NCBI GenBank assembly: GCA_964458265.1
Contig: CAYWIF010000005.1
Location: 1-64,000, forward strand
Direction: 5' to 3'
DNA: 64,000 nt
Origin: JAGVSR01 sp964458265
GTDB taxonomy: Bacteria > Pseudomonadota > Alphaproteobacteria > Rhizobiales > Hyphomicrobiaceae
Below, piece by piece: positions 8,201 through 16,875 of this stretch (within the stretch, counting starts at the first letter, position 1; every line of letters begins with the position of its first letter). The notes beneath the pieces were generated by a model. That model was not told where the DNA came from, made no database searches, and was given only the letters and a program-made list of their open reading frames with translations. Position numbers and translations under genes: made by a program.

Positions 8201-9700
8201 TTAATAGGCATTCCGGCCGGAGACGACGGCGGCGAAGGTTCGCGCGATGATTTTTGCATCAAGCCACAGCGACCAGTTGCGGACATAGTCCAGGTCGGCG
8301 GCCACGCGGCCCTCGATGCAGTCGCGCGTCCGGGTTTCACCGCGGAAGCCCGACACCTGCGCGAGACCCGTCAGTCCCGGCTTGACCTGATGCCGGTGCG
8401 GATAGGTCTCGACCATTTCCGAGAATCTCTCGTCATGCTGGGCAAGATGCGGCCTCGGACCAACGAGCGACATCTCGCCCTTGATCACATTGATGAGCTG
8501 CGGCAGTTCATCGAGGCTCGTGCGGCGCAGGAAGCGGCCCACGCGCGTCACGCGCGGATCTTGCTCGGTCGCCTGCAGCGCTTCGTCGTGCGGCCGCTGC
8601 ACTGTCATAGTGCGGAATTTCAAGACTTCGATGGGTGCCTGATTGCGCCCGCTGCGCCGCTGCCGGAACATGACCGGACCCGGACTGTCAAGGCGGATCA
8701 CCAATGCAATCAGCGGAAACAGGGGCAACGTTACGAGAAGAAGAAGTCCCCCGGCGAGAATATCCTCGCCCCGCTTCAGGATGCGCTGCCAGTCATCAAT
8801 TGGCTTTTTTTTTACGTCGATGAGCCCGACCGAACCCACTGCCGACACCGAATGCGCCGGTCCCTGATCCAGAATATCCGATGCAATGTGCGTCACTGCA
8901 TGCAGGCTGACCGGAAGGGCTTCGAGCATGCGCACGACAGTCGCGATGCGCTGATCCGCCGTCTGGGGCAGCGCAATGATGATCTTGTCGATTTCGTTGT
9001 TACGCGCCGCTGCGATCAGGTCTTCCAGGCGCCCGGCGACGTCCAGTCCTTCTGGATTGATGCGATCCGTTCCCTTGCGGTCGTCGAACACGCCAGCAAA
9101 ATGGATCCCTGCCGGAACCGCTTCCAGATGTTCCTTGACGCGCCGCGCGATCGAACCCGCGCCGAACACTGCGATGCGCTCGTCGAAGACACCCGCCTTT
9201 GTGAGGCGCGCATAGATCGGGTTGGCGATCGCGCGAATGAAGAGGAGAAGCGTGAAGCCGGCCGAAAGTCCGACGCTCAGCCAGACCCACTCGTGATTGC
9301 CGCGCAGGGCATGTGGCATTCCATGGCCCAAGAGTCCGACCATCGTCACGGCGAGCGCGCCGAACAGCAGGCCCGGCCGCAGCGGAAGATCATAAATCCG
9401 CTCCGGCGCGTACATGCCGCCGAGCCGCAGGACCAAATGGACGATGATCGCCGCCGACATTGCTGACTGGATCAGCACGCGCCAGTCGGTGACGATCCCA
9501 CCGGCATTGCTGTAAATCATGGCAGGCAATAGAAATGCGGCGAACACCGCACCGATATCGGCAATTCCAACGAGATCGGCGGCAAGCCGCCGTGGCATGC
9601 GCCGGCGGGGCGCCTGGACTACGGCGTGAGCCTGAGTACTGGCTGTGCCGCCGGCGACGGCGTCGATAACAGTTTGCGGCTCTGCATTGGCGCTCGTCAT
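8201..9700 (-). CDS. Undecaprenyl-phosphate sugar phosphotransferase (WcaJ/PssY type)
   Basis: The 499-residue protein has four to five N-terminal membrane helices and a CoA-binding-like Rossmann domain (about 160-290, with ERIAVFGAGSIARRV as glycine-rich loop). A C-terminal bacterial sugar-transferase domain follows, with PGPVMFRQRRSGRN, KFRTM, RRTSLDELPQL and SLVGPRPHL. It loads the first sugar phosphate onto undecaprenyl phosphate. Start ATG 9700 has GGAG seven bases upstream; a GTG 18 bases earlier lacks this. It heads the polymerisation part of the operon, separated from the Wzc-like gene by a 184-bp spacer. Confidence 0.92.
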   Translation of the reverse strand: MTSANAEPQTVIDAVAGGTASTQAHAVVQAPRRRMPRRLAADLVGIADIGAVFAAFLLPAMIYSNAGGIVTDWRVLIQSAMSAAIIVHLVLRLGGMYAPERIYDLPLRPGLLFGALAVTMVGLLGHGMPHALRGNHEWVWLSVGLSAGFTLLLFIRAIANPIYARLTKAGVFDERIAVFGAGSIARRVKEHLEAVPAGIHFAGVFDDRKGTDRINPEGLDVAGRLEDLIAAARNNEIDKIIIALPQTADQRIATVVRMLEALPVSLHAVTHIASDILDQGPAHSVSAVGSVGLIDVKKKPIDDWQRILKRGEDILAGGLLLLVTLPLFPLIALVIRLDSPGPVMFRQRRSGRNQAPIEVLKFRTMTVQRPHDEALQATEQDPRVTRVGRFLRRTSLDELPQLINVIKGEMSLVGPRPHLAQHDERFSEMVETYPHRHQVKPGLTGLAQVSGFRGETRTRDCIEGRVAADLDYVRNWSLWLDAKIIARTFAAVVSGRNAY

Positions 9701-9884
9701 GGCAACTCCGGTACGCACCCGAATCTGCGCAATTGCTTCGCAGACCTTCCAATCTGTTTTTCCAATCGTGCCGCGAACTGAATAAAATTAGATTGAAACC
9801 GACCTATTTCCTTTGTGCTTCCGCAGCGAATGCGTAAACGCGCAATGACTTTCCGCCCCGCATCAGGAATCTAAGTCCCCAACA

Positions 9885-12164
9885 CTACGCGGCCCGTGCC
9901 ATCCGGCGTTGCAGACCGGCCCCCATGCGCGTCCCGAGAGCGTAACTGTCCTCCAGGGCCTGCTGTGCGACTTCGTTCATGACGACGCCCGCGACCTTGT
10001 CGTGATTGAAGCCAAGCGACTGCAGGGCCCTCTTCGCGAGTTGTTTGGGTGTGCGCCGCCACGTCGTCACAAACACGATCTGATCGGCATAGTCGGCAAG
10101 AATGCGCCCATCGACGACCGGCAGTAGCGGCGGTGAATCGAATATGATCACATCGAACTGGTTCTTCAGTGTTTGCATGGTCTCGGCCATGCGCCGTGAT
10201 GCGAGCATTTCAGGTCGTGCCGTCTCAAGTGGCGACGGGCTCATAGCAGGCAGGAAATACAAGCCGGATGCCGTATCATGCAGAATGGCGCGTTCAACAG
10301 GGTGCTCACGAATGAGCGTGTCAAGCAGCCCTGCCGTTCGCTGCGGTGCCAGCTTCCGCGTCAACGGAGCCCGTCGCAGATCACCGTCGGCGAGCAGGAC
10401 GCGCTGGCCCGTCATCGCATAGTGATGGGCGAGATTCGAGGCGATGATGTCGGTGCTCTCTCCCGCCAGGCTCGAAGCGACCAGGATCACGCGTGACGTG
10501 CCGCTACGGTGCCGCATGTCGAGTTCCCGCCGGATCCCGCGCACGCTTTCCGCGAAGATGCCGCGCGGCTCGGCCAGAACGAGCCGGATCGACTGCATCG
10601 GATCGGGTGGCTGGCCGTTGGCGGCGAGCGCCGGCACTGAGGCGATGTGCGCGACTTCCAGATTTCGTTCGACGTCATCTGGATGGTTGACGCCGGGCGA
10701 TGCGAATTCCATGCCCAGAGCGAAGAGGATGCCCAATCCAAGGCCGGCCAGAAGTCCAAGAACAACGATCTGCAAGCGTTTGGGCGAAGCAGGACGGAGA
10801 GGAACGTCCGCCTGCTCGACGATCCGTGCGTCGGGAAGCTGCAAGTCCTGCGTCTCCGAGGTCTGCTTGTAGCGCGCCAGCAGAGATTCATAGAGTTGCT
10901 TGGAGGTGGTCGCCTCCCGTTGCAGCTGAAGAAGCTTCACCGATGATTCCTTTGTCGCGGCTTCCTGCTCCTTCAGCGTCGTCAACGACTGGCGCAACTG
11001 CATTTCTCGGCGCTCGGCCACAGCATACTCGCTGCGCAAATTGGCAACCTGACGATCGATCTCCTCGTCGAGTTGCGTCATCGCCTCTGCGGCTTCGGCG
11101 CGAACTTTCTGCATTTCGGGATGGCGGGGGCCATAGCGCGTTGCGAGTTCGGCCTCGCGCTTACGAGCGGTCGAAACCGATTCCTTGAGCAGCCGGATCG
11201 TATTGCTGTCGAGGACCTCGGCAATCGTTGCCGTCCCTCCTGGCGTACCGGCGAGTCGCTGCGCATTCTCGAATTTCGCCTTGGCTTCCGCAGTCGTATT
11301 GCGCGCCGTTACGGTCTGTTCCATGAGCCGCGCAAGTTCCTTCTCGGATAGGATATTTCCCTCCGAGTCGAAGATATTGTTATCGGCCTTGAACATCGCC
11401 ACGCGGCGCTCGGCATCGGACACGCGCTGCTGCATTTCGGCAAGCTTGCCTTCCAGCATCTCAGTCGCAAAGCCGGATGCCTGCTTTTTGTCGGCAAGAT
11501 TGCCGGCCAGATAAACTTCAGCGATCGTATTCGCGATCTTTGCCGCCTTGACCGGGTCTTCGGATGAGAACTTGATTTCCAAAAGTAGCGTGACACGCAC
11601 CCGGCTGACCTTCAGCCGGTCCTGGAACGCAGCGGCGAGTTCATCCCGCTCGGGAGACGAAGCGCCCGGCTGCACACGGCCAACACGCGCGCCGGTGGCA
11701 TCCTGGTCGAGCCGTGTTCCCGTCGCGCCGGCCGGCGGTGAAGTGGTAATCGAGGAGTCGCGTGGCAGAAGACTGCCCAGTCCGACCCCGTCGAATATGC
11801 TGCGGACGATTGACCTGGAGCGGAACTCGTCGTCATCGCGCAAATTGAGGATATCGATAACTTTGAGGGCCACGGCGCGGGACGAAAGGACTTCGACCTC
11901 GCTGTCGATTGAAGCACTGTCACCCTTTATATCCTCGACCACGCTTTCGACCTGCGAGATCGTCTTTTTTCGCGGATCGATTTGCACGACGGCGACGCCT
12001 TCATAGCGGCTCGGGAGGGCGATCGCGATGAATGCGGCAAGCAGCGCCGTTCCGGCTGCGACGGCACCGATCAGCGACATACTGCGGCGCACAGCGTTGA
12101 AAGCGCGTTCGAAGCTGAACGCCCCGCCGCCGGTGTCTTCCATGCCTGGTGCCGCCGTTGCCAT
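9885..12164 (-). CDS. Wzc/ExoP-like polysaccharide copolymerase with degenerate P-loop
   Basis: The 759 residues follow the PCP-2a plan. A Wzz domain comes first (membrane helix about 32-52, then the Wzz motif region), then a long coiled-coil periplasmic part (about 190-420) and a second membrane helix near 450 (VVLGLLAGLGLGILFAL). A cytoplasmic BY-kinase-like domain follows. In this last domain the Walker A segment reads SSLAGESTD (about 562-570), lacking the GK of the usual PGEGKST. A Walker A' variant (LLADGDLRR) and a Walker B (DVIIFDSPP, about 676-684) remain. There is no tyrosine-rich tail. It likely controls chain length and export, probably without autokinase activity. The beta-barrel gene is 17 bp upstream. 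Confidence 0.88.
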   Translation of the reverse strand: MATAAPGMEDTGGGAFSFERAFNAVRRSMSLIGAVAAGTALLAAFIAIALPSRYEGVAVVQIDPRKKTISQVESVVEDIKGDSASIDSEVEVLSSRAVALKVIDILNLRDDDEFRSRSIVRSIFDGVGLGSLLPRDSSITTSPPAGATGTRLDQDATGARVGRVQPGASSPERDELAAAFQDRLKVSRVRVTLLLEIKFSSEDPVKAAKIANTIAEVYLAGNLADKKQASGFATEMLEGKLAEMQQRVSDAERRVAMFKADNNIFDSEGNILSEKELARLMEQTVTARNTTAEAKAKFENAQRLAGTPGGTATIAEVLDSNTIRLLKESVSTARKREAELATRYGPRHPEMQKVRAEAAEAMTQLDEEIDRQVANLRSEYAVAERREMQLRQSLTTLKEQEAATKESSVKLLQLQREATTSKQLYESLLARYKQTSETQDLQLPDARIVEQADVPLRPASPKRLQIVVLGLLAGLGLGILFALGMEFASPGVNHPDDVERNLEVAHIASVPALAANGQPPDPMQSIRLVLAEPRGIFAESVRGIRRELDMRHRSGTSRVILVASSLAGESTDIIASNLAHHYAMTGQRVLLADGDLRRAPLTRKLAPQRTAGLLDTLIREHPVERAILHDTASGLYFLPAMSPSPLETARPEMLASRRMAETMQTLKNQFDVIIFDSPPLLPVVDGRILADYADQIVFVTTWRRTPKQLAKRALQSLGFNHDKVAGVVMNEVAQQALEDSYALGTRMGAGLQRRMARAA

Positions 12165-12181
12165 TAGGCTTGACTTGTTCC

Positions 12182-13558
12182 TCAGAATTTCAAAGTGCCG
12201 CCGACCCGCACGATGCTGCGGTCAAGATCGAAGTTGGACTCGTTGGAGTCCCGCGTTTCGTATGTGTAGCCGAGCGTGACGAGTGCGTTCTTTGAGACGT
12301 GGTAATCAAGGGAAACACCGGCTTCGAAGATCTGATCGTTGCGAGAGCTGCCGATGAAGTCGGCATCGGTGTAGCCAACGTTCACCGTCGCATAGAGATC
12401 GTGGCGGATCTCGTAGTCCGCCGTGATACCGGCTCCGGTTTCGATGCGGCCGTTGTCGTCGGCACCGAATTCATCAGCGATTTCGCGCGACGCGACTGCG
12501 GTGACGGTCAGACGGTCGGTGGCGAGCCACTGCATATGTGCCTCCAGTATCGATGTGGAGACGCGGCCAAGGTCGGCTCGGTCGAAGGTTCGTTCACCGT
12601 ACCCGCCGAGGATACGCCACTTGAGGAGTGGGTCGGTCTCGAACGCGAGGCCCGCAGAAATCTCATACCCGGTTGAATCACGGTCTTCGAAGCCTGCCGC
12701 TTCCGGTTCGTTGAACTGGCGGATTCCGCGAACCTTCGCCACGAGATCGAAGCCCGGCGAAATTCGGTAGCCGGCGCGAATGTGGGCCGAGTAGAGTTCC
12801 TGGTCGCGATAGTCCTGATTGAGCCGTCCGCCCCCGATCGCCGGCACACTATGATAGTCGAGCTTTTCGGCAGAAGCGGCGATGGTCCCATACAGCCGTC
12901 CTGCGTCCCGAGTGAGCCCCACCGACGCGCGCAGTTGATCGACGGGCACCGGTTCCGCCGCAGCCTGCGAGGCTGTGATGGCTGAACGCTCCTCGTGCTC
13001 ACGCCTGGCGCTGACGCTGGCGGAAAATGTATGGGCATGGTCGATGTGAATAGCGCCACGGGCCGCCGCGCCGAAATTGGCGTAATTCTGGTCGGTGTTC
13101 CTGGCAAAGTTCACGAAGCGTCCGAACACCGTCATGTCGAAGACATGCCGCGGCAGTTGCGACTGGACCGTGATCTTGGGCGACGTGATGAATCGCCAAT
13201 CAGCCACCGGATCCTTCGCCTGCCCGTAGATGTTCGAGTCGTAGGCGATCGTTTCGCTGACGGATGGGTAATAGAAGAAATTCCCGATGCGAAAGCCGTC
13301 GGGAGCGGCGAAGCCACGGTCTGCGTCGTCGACGGTACGCGCCCCACGCTCGCGCGCTTCCATCCACTCCCGGCGCATCGCCTGGCTGGCGACGGTATCC
13401 GTGATGAGATCCTCGTTGCTGTCCAGGTCGATGGCCATGGCGGCGGCCAGCGGGAAGCCCGAGAACGCCGCGGCCGCTACGCAAGCGAAGGCCTGCGCCT
13501 CGTGGCGCGGCCGTCGATTGTCAGCGGAGGTAGGCGTCAGAGTCACGATTTCGGTCAC
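12182..13558 (-). CDS. Outer-membrane beta-barrel protein of the polysaccharide locus
   Basis: A 458-residue protein with a secretion-type N-terminus (hydrophobic stretch about 25-42, ending AAAMA) and alternating beta strands to the end. The last strand, IVRVGGTLKF, ends in phenylalanine as outer-membrane barrels do. It resembles the BBP2_2/EpsL-type barrels found in exopolysaccharide loci. GTG 13558 is the start, nine bases after the stop of the short OPX gene. Pairing with that gene suggests it supplies the outer-membrane pore that the short OPX protein lacks. Confidence 0.8.
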   Translation of the reverse strand: MTEIVTLTPTSADNRRPRHEAQAFACVAAAAFSGFPLAAAMAIDLDSNEDLITDTVASQAMRREWMEARERGARTVDDADRGFAAPDGFRIGNFFYYPSVSETIAYDSNIYGQAKDPVADWRFITSPKITVQSQLPRHVFDMTVFGRFVNFARNTDQNYANFGAAARGAIHIDHAHTFSASVSARREHEERSAITASQAAAEPVPVDQLRASVGLTRDAGRLYGTIAASAEKLDYHSVPAIGGGRLNQDYRDQELYSAHIRAGYRISPGFDLVAKVRGIRQFNEPEAAGFEDRDSTGYEISAGLAFETDPLLKWRILGGYGERTFDRADLGRVSTSILEAHMQWLATDRLTVTAVASREIADEFGADDNGRIETGAGITADYEIRHDLYATVNVGYTDADFIGSSRNDQIFEAGVSLDYHVSKNALVTLGYTYETRDSNESNFDLDRSIVRVGGTLKF

Positions 13559-13567
13559 CGGCTCGGG

Positions 13568-14161
13568 TTAGAAGAAGCGTTCGGGAATGCGAACATTGTC
13601 GCCTGGATAGAGAGTCACGGAGCCGTTCGCGGGAATGCGAACCTCGCCCTGTCCTTCACGCAAAACGATCGCGTAGCTCTGGTTGGCGCGATAGGTGTAG
13701 CCCCCGGCCATCGCCACCGCGTCCCGGAGCTTGAGGCCGGATTTGTAAGAAAATTCGCCGCCATTCTTGACTTCGCCGTGAACATAGACGGGACGGTAAT
13801 TCGTAATCTCGACGGTCACTTTCGGATTTTTCAGGTAGCCGTCGGCGAGCCTGTGAGCGACCGCTTCTCGGAATTGTGTGAGAGTTCTGCCCTGGGCTGG
13901 CACTTCGCCGGCGAGCGGCAGCGCAACTTGTCCAGCGGCGTTGACTTCGACGGGGCCCGACAGGCTCTCTTCGCCAAAGACTGTAACTTTGAGTTTGTCG
14001 CCGATGCCGAGGCGGTAGGAGGCGCCGAGCGCCGAAGGCCCGGCATCGGTGATGAGATCTGCTGATGCGGGACCCACGTCGCCCGCGCAAGCTCCAACGG
14101 CCAGCGCCGCCAGACAAACGGCGGCGAAAGATCTGAACGCACGAACCGGAAACATACGCAT
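13568..14161 (-). CDS. Short polysaccharide export (OPX, Wza-like) lipoprotein
   Basis: A 197-residue protein with a lipoprotein signal (LAALAVGAC lipobox). A poly-export domain follows (YRLGIGDKLKVTVFGEESL), then one SLBB-type segment (RPVYVHGEVKNGGEF), and it ends VTLYPGDNVRIPERFF. Full-length Wza is nearly twice this size and ends in an amphipathic helix that crosses the outer membrane; nothing like that is present here. ATG 14161 is chosen; a GTG at 14191 would add ten residues. It is the promoter-proximal gene of the barrel/copolymerase operon. Confidence 0.88.
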   Translation of the reverse strand: MRMFPVRAFRSFAAVCLAALAVGACAGDVGPASADLITDAGPSALGASYRLGIGDKLKVTVFGEESLSGPVEVNAAGQVALPLAGEVPAQGRTLTQFREAVAHRLADGYLKNPKVTVEITNYRPVYVHGEVKNGGEFSYKSGLKLRDAVAMAGGYTYRANQSYAIVLREGQGEVRIPANGSVTLYPGDNVRIPERFF

Positions 14162-14244
14162 CACCAATTCACGGACGCAATTGAACAACACAGGCGCTGG
14201 AGGGCCTGCGGACAGTCCTCCACCCCACCGTCCAAGAGAGCGCT

Positions 14245-14267
14245 GTTAGTCTTAAGGACGGACTAAC
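14245..14267. promoter_or_regulatory. Inverted repeat GTTAGTC-N9-GACTAAC with CtrA-like half sites
   Basis: Seven-base perfect arms (14245-14251 and 14261-14267) lie upstream of the OPX operon in an AT-rich divergent region. Within the dyad, TTAA (14252-14255), seven bases and CTAA (14263-14266) make a one-mismatch CtrA-type box. It could be an operator for either divergent gene. No function is proven. Confidence 0.35.
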
Positions 14268-14294
14268 GCAAATAAGAAATTTGCTCGAAAAAAC

Positions 14295-14356
14295 CGATAT
14301 TTACATATCGTAAGTAATTTCCGGAATCACAGATAACGATTTGTTTGCCAATTGGC
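14295..14356. promoter_or_regulatory. Cluster of two further dyads in the divergent spacer
   Basis: CGATAT-TTAC-ATATCG (14295-14310) and the ten-base palindrome GCCAATTGGC (14347-14356) lie between the OPX gene and the methyltransferase gene. The stretch is much richer in A and T than the surrounding genes. Together with the dyad at 14245 this gives three symmetric sites in about 110 bp, as expected for a regulated divergent promoter. No single transcription factor is recognised. Confidence 0.35.
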
Positions 14357-14427
14357 TTAACCGCGTAAACGCCTCGTTGATCGCTGCCGCCTATTCTTTT
14401 CCCAGCCAGTCCGCTGAGGAGCTGAAT

Positions 14428-15111
14428 GTGACCACCGAAACGCTTACTCCCGCCACCCACCTCGTCGAGGCATATGAAGGTGTAGCGACGGACTGCTTCA
14501 CGAACGCACGTGCCGACTTCGTCCGCTTGCTACCGCGCGATCCCTCCGCACGCATCCTCGAGGTCGGCTGCGGCAACGGCGCAACCGGCGCGCTTGCTCT
14601 GGCCCGCGGCCGCGCCCGCCATTATGCTGGCATCGAATCGAACGAGAGCCGTGGCCGGGCCGCGCGCGAAATTCTCTCCGATGTCCGCATTGGTGACGTG
14701 GAGCGGATGGAGTTCGACTGGCAGCCGGCTGCCTTCGATGCACTGATCATCCCGGGTGGTCTCGATCGCCTGGAACGGCCCGGTGCGCTCCTGTGCCGTC
14801 TGTCGCGCTACATTCGTCCCGGCGGCATGGTCTTGGCGAGTGCGCAAAATATGTCCCACTGGCGCGCACTGCGCGACCTCGCTTTGTACAGCAGCCACTT
14901 CGAAAGCAGGTCCGCATCGGACAATATTCAGTACCGCGGAATGACGCCCGTCTCGTTCTGCGCCATGTTTGAATTCGCGGGCTTCCGCATCGATCATGTT
15001 GGTCCGGCGGAACCGTTTACGCCGCGCGTTGATCTGGTCTCGCGCTGGACCTCTGGCCGTTTCGATCATCTGTTCATGGAAGAGATCGTCGTGCAGGGCA
15101 GGTGCCGATAG
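14428..15111 (+). CDS. Class I SAM-dependent methyltransferase
   Basis: The 227-residue protein carries the SAM-binding motif I ILEVGCGNGATG near residue 45, an acidic residue after strand 2 (YAGIESNES), and a post-motif region ALIIPGGLDRLERPG. It is related to the methionine-biosynthesis-W-like/Methyltransf_11 and 23 folds that modify small molecules or sugars. GTG 14428 is chosen because GAGGAG sits six bases upstream; the frame is open further upstream but without such a signal. It diverges from the polysaccharide export operon, so a role in sugar methylation is possible but unproven. Confidence 0.8.
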   Translation: MTTETLTPATHLVEAYEGVATDCFTNARADFVRLLPRDPSARILEVGCGNGATGALALARGRARHYAGIESNESRGRAAREILSDVRIGDVERMEFDWQPAAFDALIIPGGLDRLERPGALLCRLSRYIRPGGMVLASAQNMSHWRALRDLALYSSHFESRSASDNIQYRGMTPVSFCAMFEFAGFRIDHVGPAEPFTPRVDLVSRWTSGRFDHLFMEEIVVQGRCR

Positions 15112-15183
15112 CTACGAGATTGAATTACGGATCCGGCCCTAATTGTGGCCCAACCCACGTCCTCGAAATCAGATACCTGCGCC

Positions 15184-15564
15184 CTACATCACCAGCAATT
15201 CAGCTTTGCCCGTGATCACATCATAGTCGCAGGCAAGTCGCGAATACCTGTCGCCCGTTGTGAGCCGCACGATCGGGTTTTTGTAGCGCGCATTCCACAT
15301 CGGGTGCTCGAATTGCCAGACCGGCACGCTGAGCCGCGGATTGCCGAGCATGACATGCGCCGCATCCGGCTTCTTCCAATCGATCGCCCCGACAGCGACC
15401 GGCATTCCCCGCGCATCCGTCTGCGGGCGCGATACGCATGCGGCTTCCGCATGCAGTCGGTAGGCGGCAAGCAGAGCATCGCCAGCGGCTTCGCGATAAA
15501 GCCTGTCCTGTGTCCAGACTTTGACGGCGGCGAGCAGGGCCAGAACAATGACAACCGCCCTCAT
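15184..15564 (-). CDS. Hypothetical secreted or membrane-anchored protein
   Basis: A 126-residue protein with an N-terminal hydrophobic segment (VVIVLALLAAVKVW) followed by a polar domain with two cysteines (EAACVSRPQ and LACDYD). I do not recognise the family. ATG 15564 has GGAG nine bases upstream. The 240 bp between it and the hprA start hold no convincing gene. Confidence 0.6.
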   Translation of the reverse strand: MRAVVIVLALLAAVKVWTQDRLYREAAGDALLAAYRLHAEAACVSRPQTDARGMPVAVGAIDWKKPDAAHVMLGNPRLSVPVWQFEHPMWNARYKNPIVRLTTGDRYSRLACDYDVITGKAELLVM

Positions 15565-15803
15565 GGCGATGCTCCTTTGGAAATTCCGGCGTGGTGTCCA
15601 GGAAGCCGGCACGGCAGAAGGGCTGGGAAGGCAGCTGCCGCTCCAAGCCCGAATCTCCCAGAACGTGATGAAAAAAGCGTAAGCCGCCGTACCGCGCTGC
15701 AGCACCCGGTCCTGCGCCGCCACAGCCCTTGTCAGCCGCCCGCCCTTGCGGCAATACGGGCGATCCTCAACGAAAGTCGAACCCCGGGTAGGATACGCAA
15801 CCA

Positions 15804-16772
15804 ATGACGAAGAAGAAGATTCTGATCACCTGGCCTCTGCCGGCGGCCGTCATGGCCCGCGCCCGGGAAACGTACGATGTGATCGCCCACGGCGACGACC
15901 CAAAGATCACGATCGACGAAATGTTGGAGACCGCCAAGTCGGTCGACGCCATTCTGTTGACCCTGAACGAGAAGTGCCGCGCCGACGTAATCGAGCGCAT
16001 CCCGGAGAACATCAAGTGCATCTCCACCTTTTCAATCGGCTTCGATCACATCGATCTTGAGGCCTGCAAGAAGCGCGGCATCAAGGTCGGCAATGCTCCC
16101 CACGGCGTTACCGTCGCCACCGCTGAGATCGCCATTCTCCTCCTACTCGGTGCCGCCCGCCGGGCCGGTGAAGGCGAAGCGATGATCCGCCAGCGCCGTT
16201 GGCCAGGATGGCAACCTCTACAACTTGTCGGACAACGCCTCGACAACAAAACGCTCGGCATCTACGGCTTCGGTAAAATCGGCCAGGCCCTAGCCCAGCG
16301 TGCCCGTGGCTTCGACATGAACATCCACTATTACGACATTTATCGTGCCAAGCCCGAAGTCGAGGCGAAATACAACGCCACCTACCACGACAGCCTCGAC
16401 AGACTCCTAGCCGTCTCGCAGTTTTTCTCGATCAACGCACCGTCAACACCCGAGACGCGGGGCTTCTTCAACAAGGCCACGATCGAGAAACTGCCGCACG
16501 GCGCTGTCGTCGTGAACACAGCCCGCGGCGATCTCGTCAACGACGAAGACATGATAGCGGCCCTGAAGTCCGGCCGCCTGTCCTATGCCGGCCTCGACGT
16601 TTTCGCTGGCGAACCGAAAATCAACGAAGGCTACTACGACCTGCCCAACACGTTCCTGTTCCCGCATCTGGGTTCGGCTGCCATCGAGGCGCGCAATCAG
16701 ATGGGCTACGAAGCGCTCGACAACATCGACGCTTTCTTCGCCGGCAAGGACATGCCCTTCAAACTCGCCTGA
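15804..16772 (+). CDS. hprA: Glycerate dehydrogenase / hydroxypyruvate reductase
   Basis: This 322-residue D-2-hydroxyacid dehydrogenase reduces hydroxypyruvate to D-glycerate with NAD(P)H, a step of the serine cycle for C1 assimilation. From memory it matches the crystallised glycerate dehydrogenase of Hyphomicrobium methylovorum over most of the chain, including KKKILITWPLP at the start and the IPENIKCIST and INEGYYDLPNTFLFPH segments. The nucleotide loop is GIYGFGKIGQAL. The catalytic arginine is in NTARGDLV, the glutamate in FAGEP, and the histidine in FPHLGSA (about 287). A terminator follows at 16798. No other serine-cycle gene is beside it. Confidence 0.96.
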   Translation: MTKKKILITWPLPAAVMARARETYDVIAHGDDPKITIDEMLETAKSVDAILLTLNEKCRADVIERIPENIKCISTFSIGFDHIDLEACKKRGIKVGNAPHGVTVATAEIAILLLLGAARRAGEGEAMIRQRRWPGWQPLQLVGQRLDNKTLGIYGFGKIGQALAQRARGFDMNIHYYDIYRAKPEVEAKYNATYHDSLDRLLAVSQFFSINAPSTPETRGFFNKATIEKLPHGAVVVNTARGDLVNDEDMIAALKSGRLSYAGLDVFAGEPKINEGYYDLPNTFLFPHLGSAAIEARNQMGYEALDNIDAFFAGKDMPFKLA

Positions 16773-16797
16773 GCTTGGACGGTCGCACAATCACTAC

Positions 16798-16834
16798 GGG
16801 CCGGGTGGCATAAGCTGTCCGGCCCTTGTTTTTT
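16798..16834 (+). terminator. Intrinsic terminator after hprA
   Basis: A seven-base perfect stem GGGCCGG (16798-16804) and CCGGCCC (16819-16825) is followed by TTGTTTTTT, 26 bp after the hprA stop. Confidence 0.85.
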
Positions 16835-16875
16835 CTGACCATGTCGCCATCCTGGCCCGGAAATGAGGGTGAGGC

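Noticed and set aside
8390..9466. Long plus-strand open frame opposite the sugar phosphotransferase gene
   Set aside because: It is antisense to a well-supported gene and its translation is Arg/His-rich with no domain.
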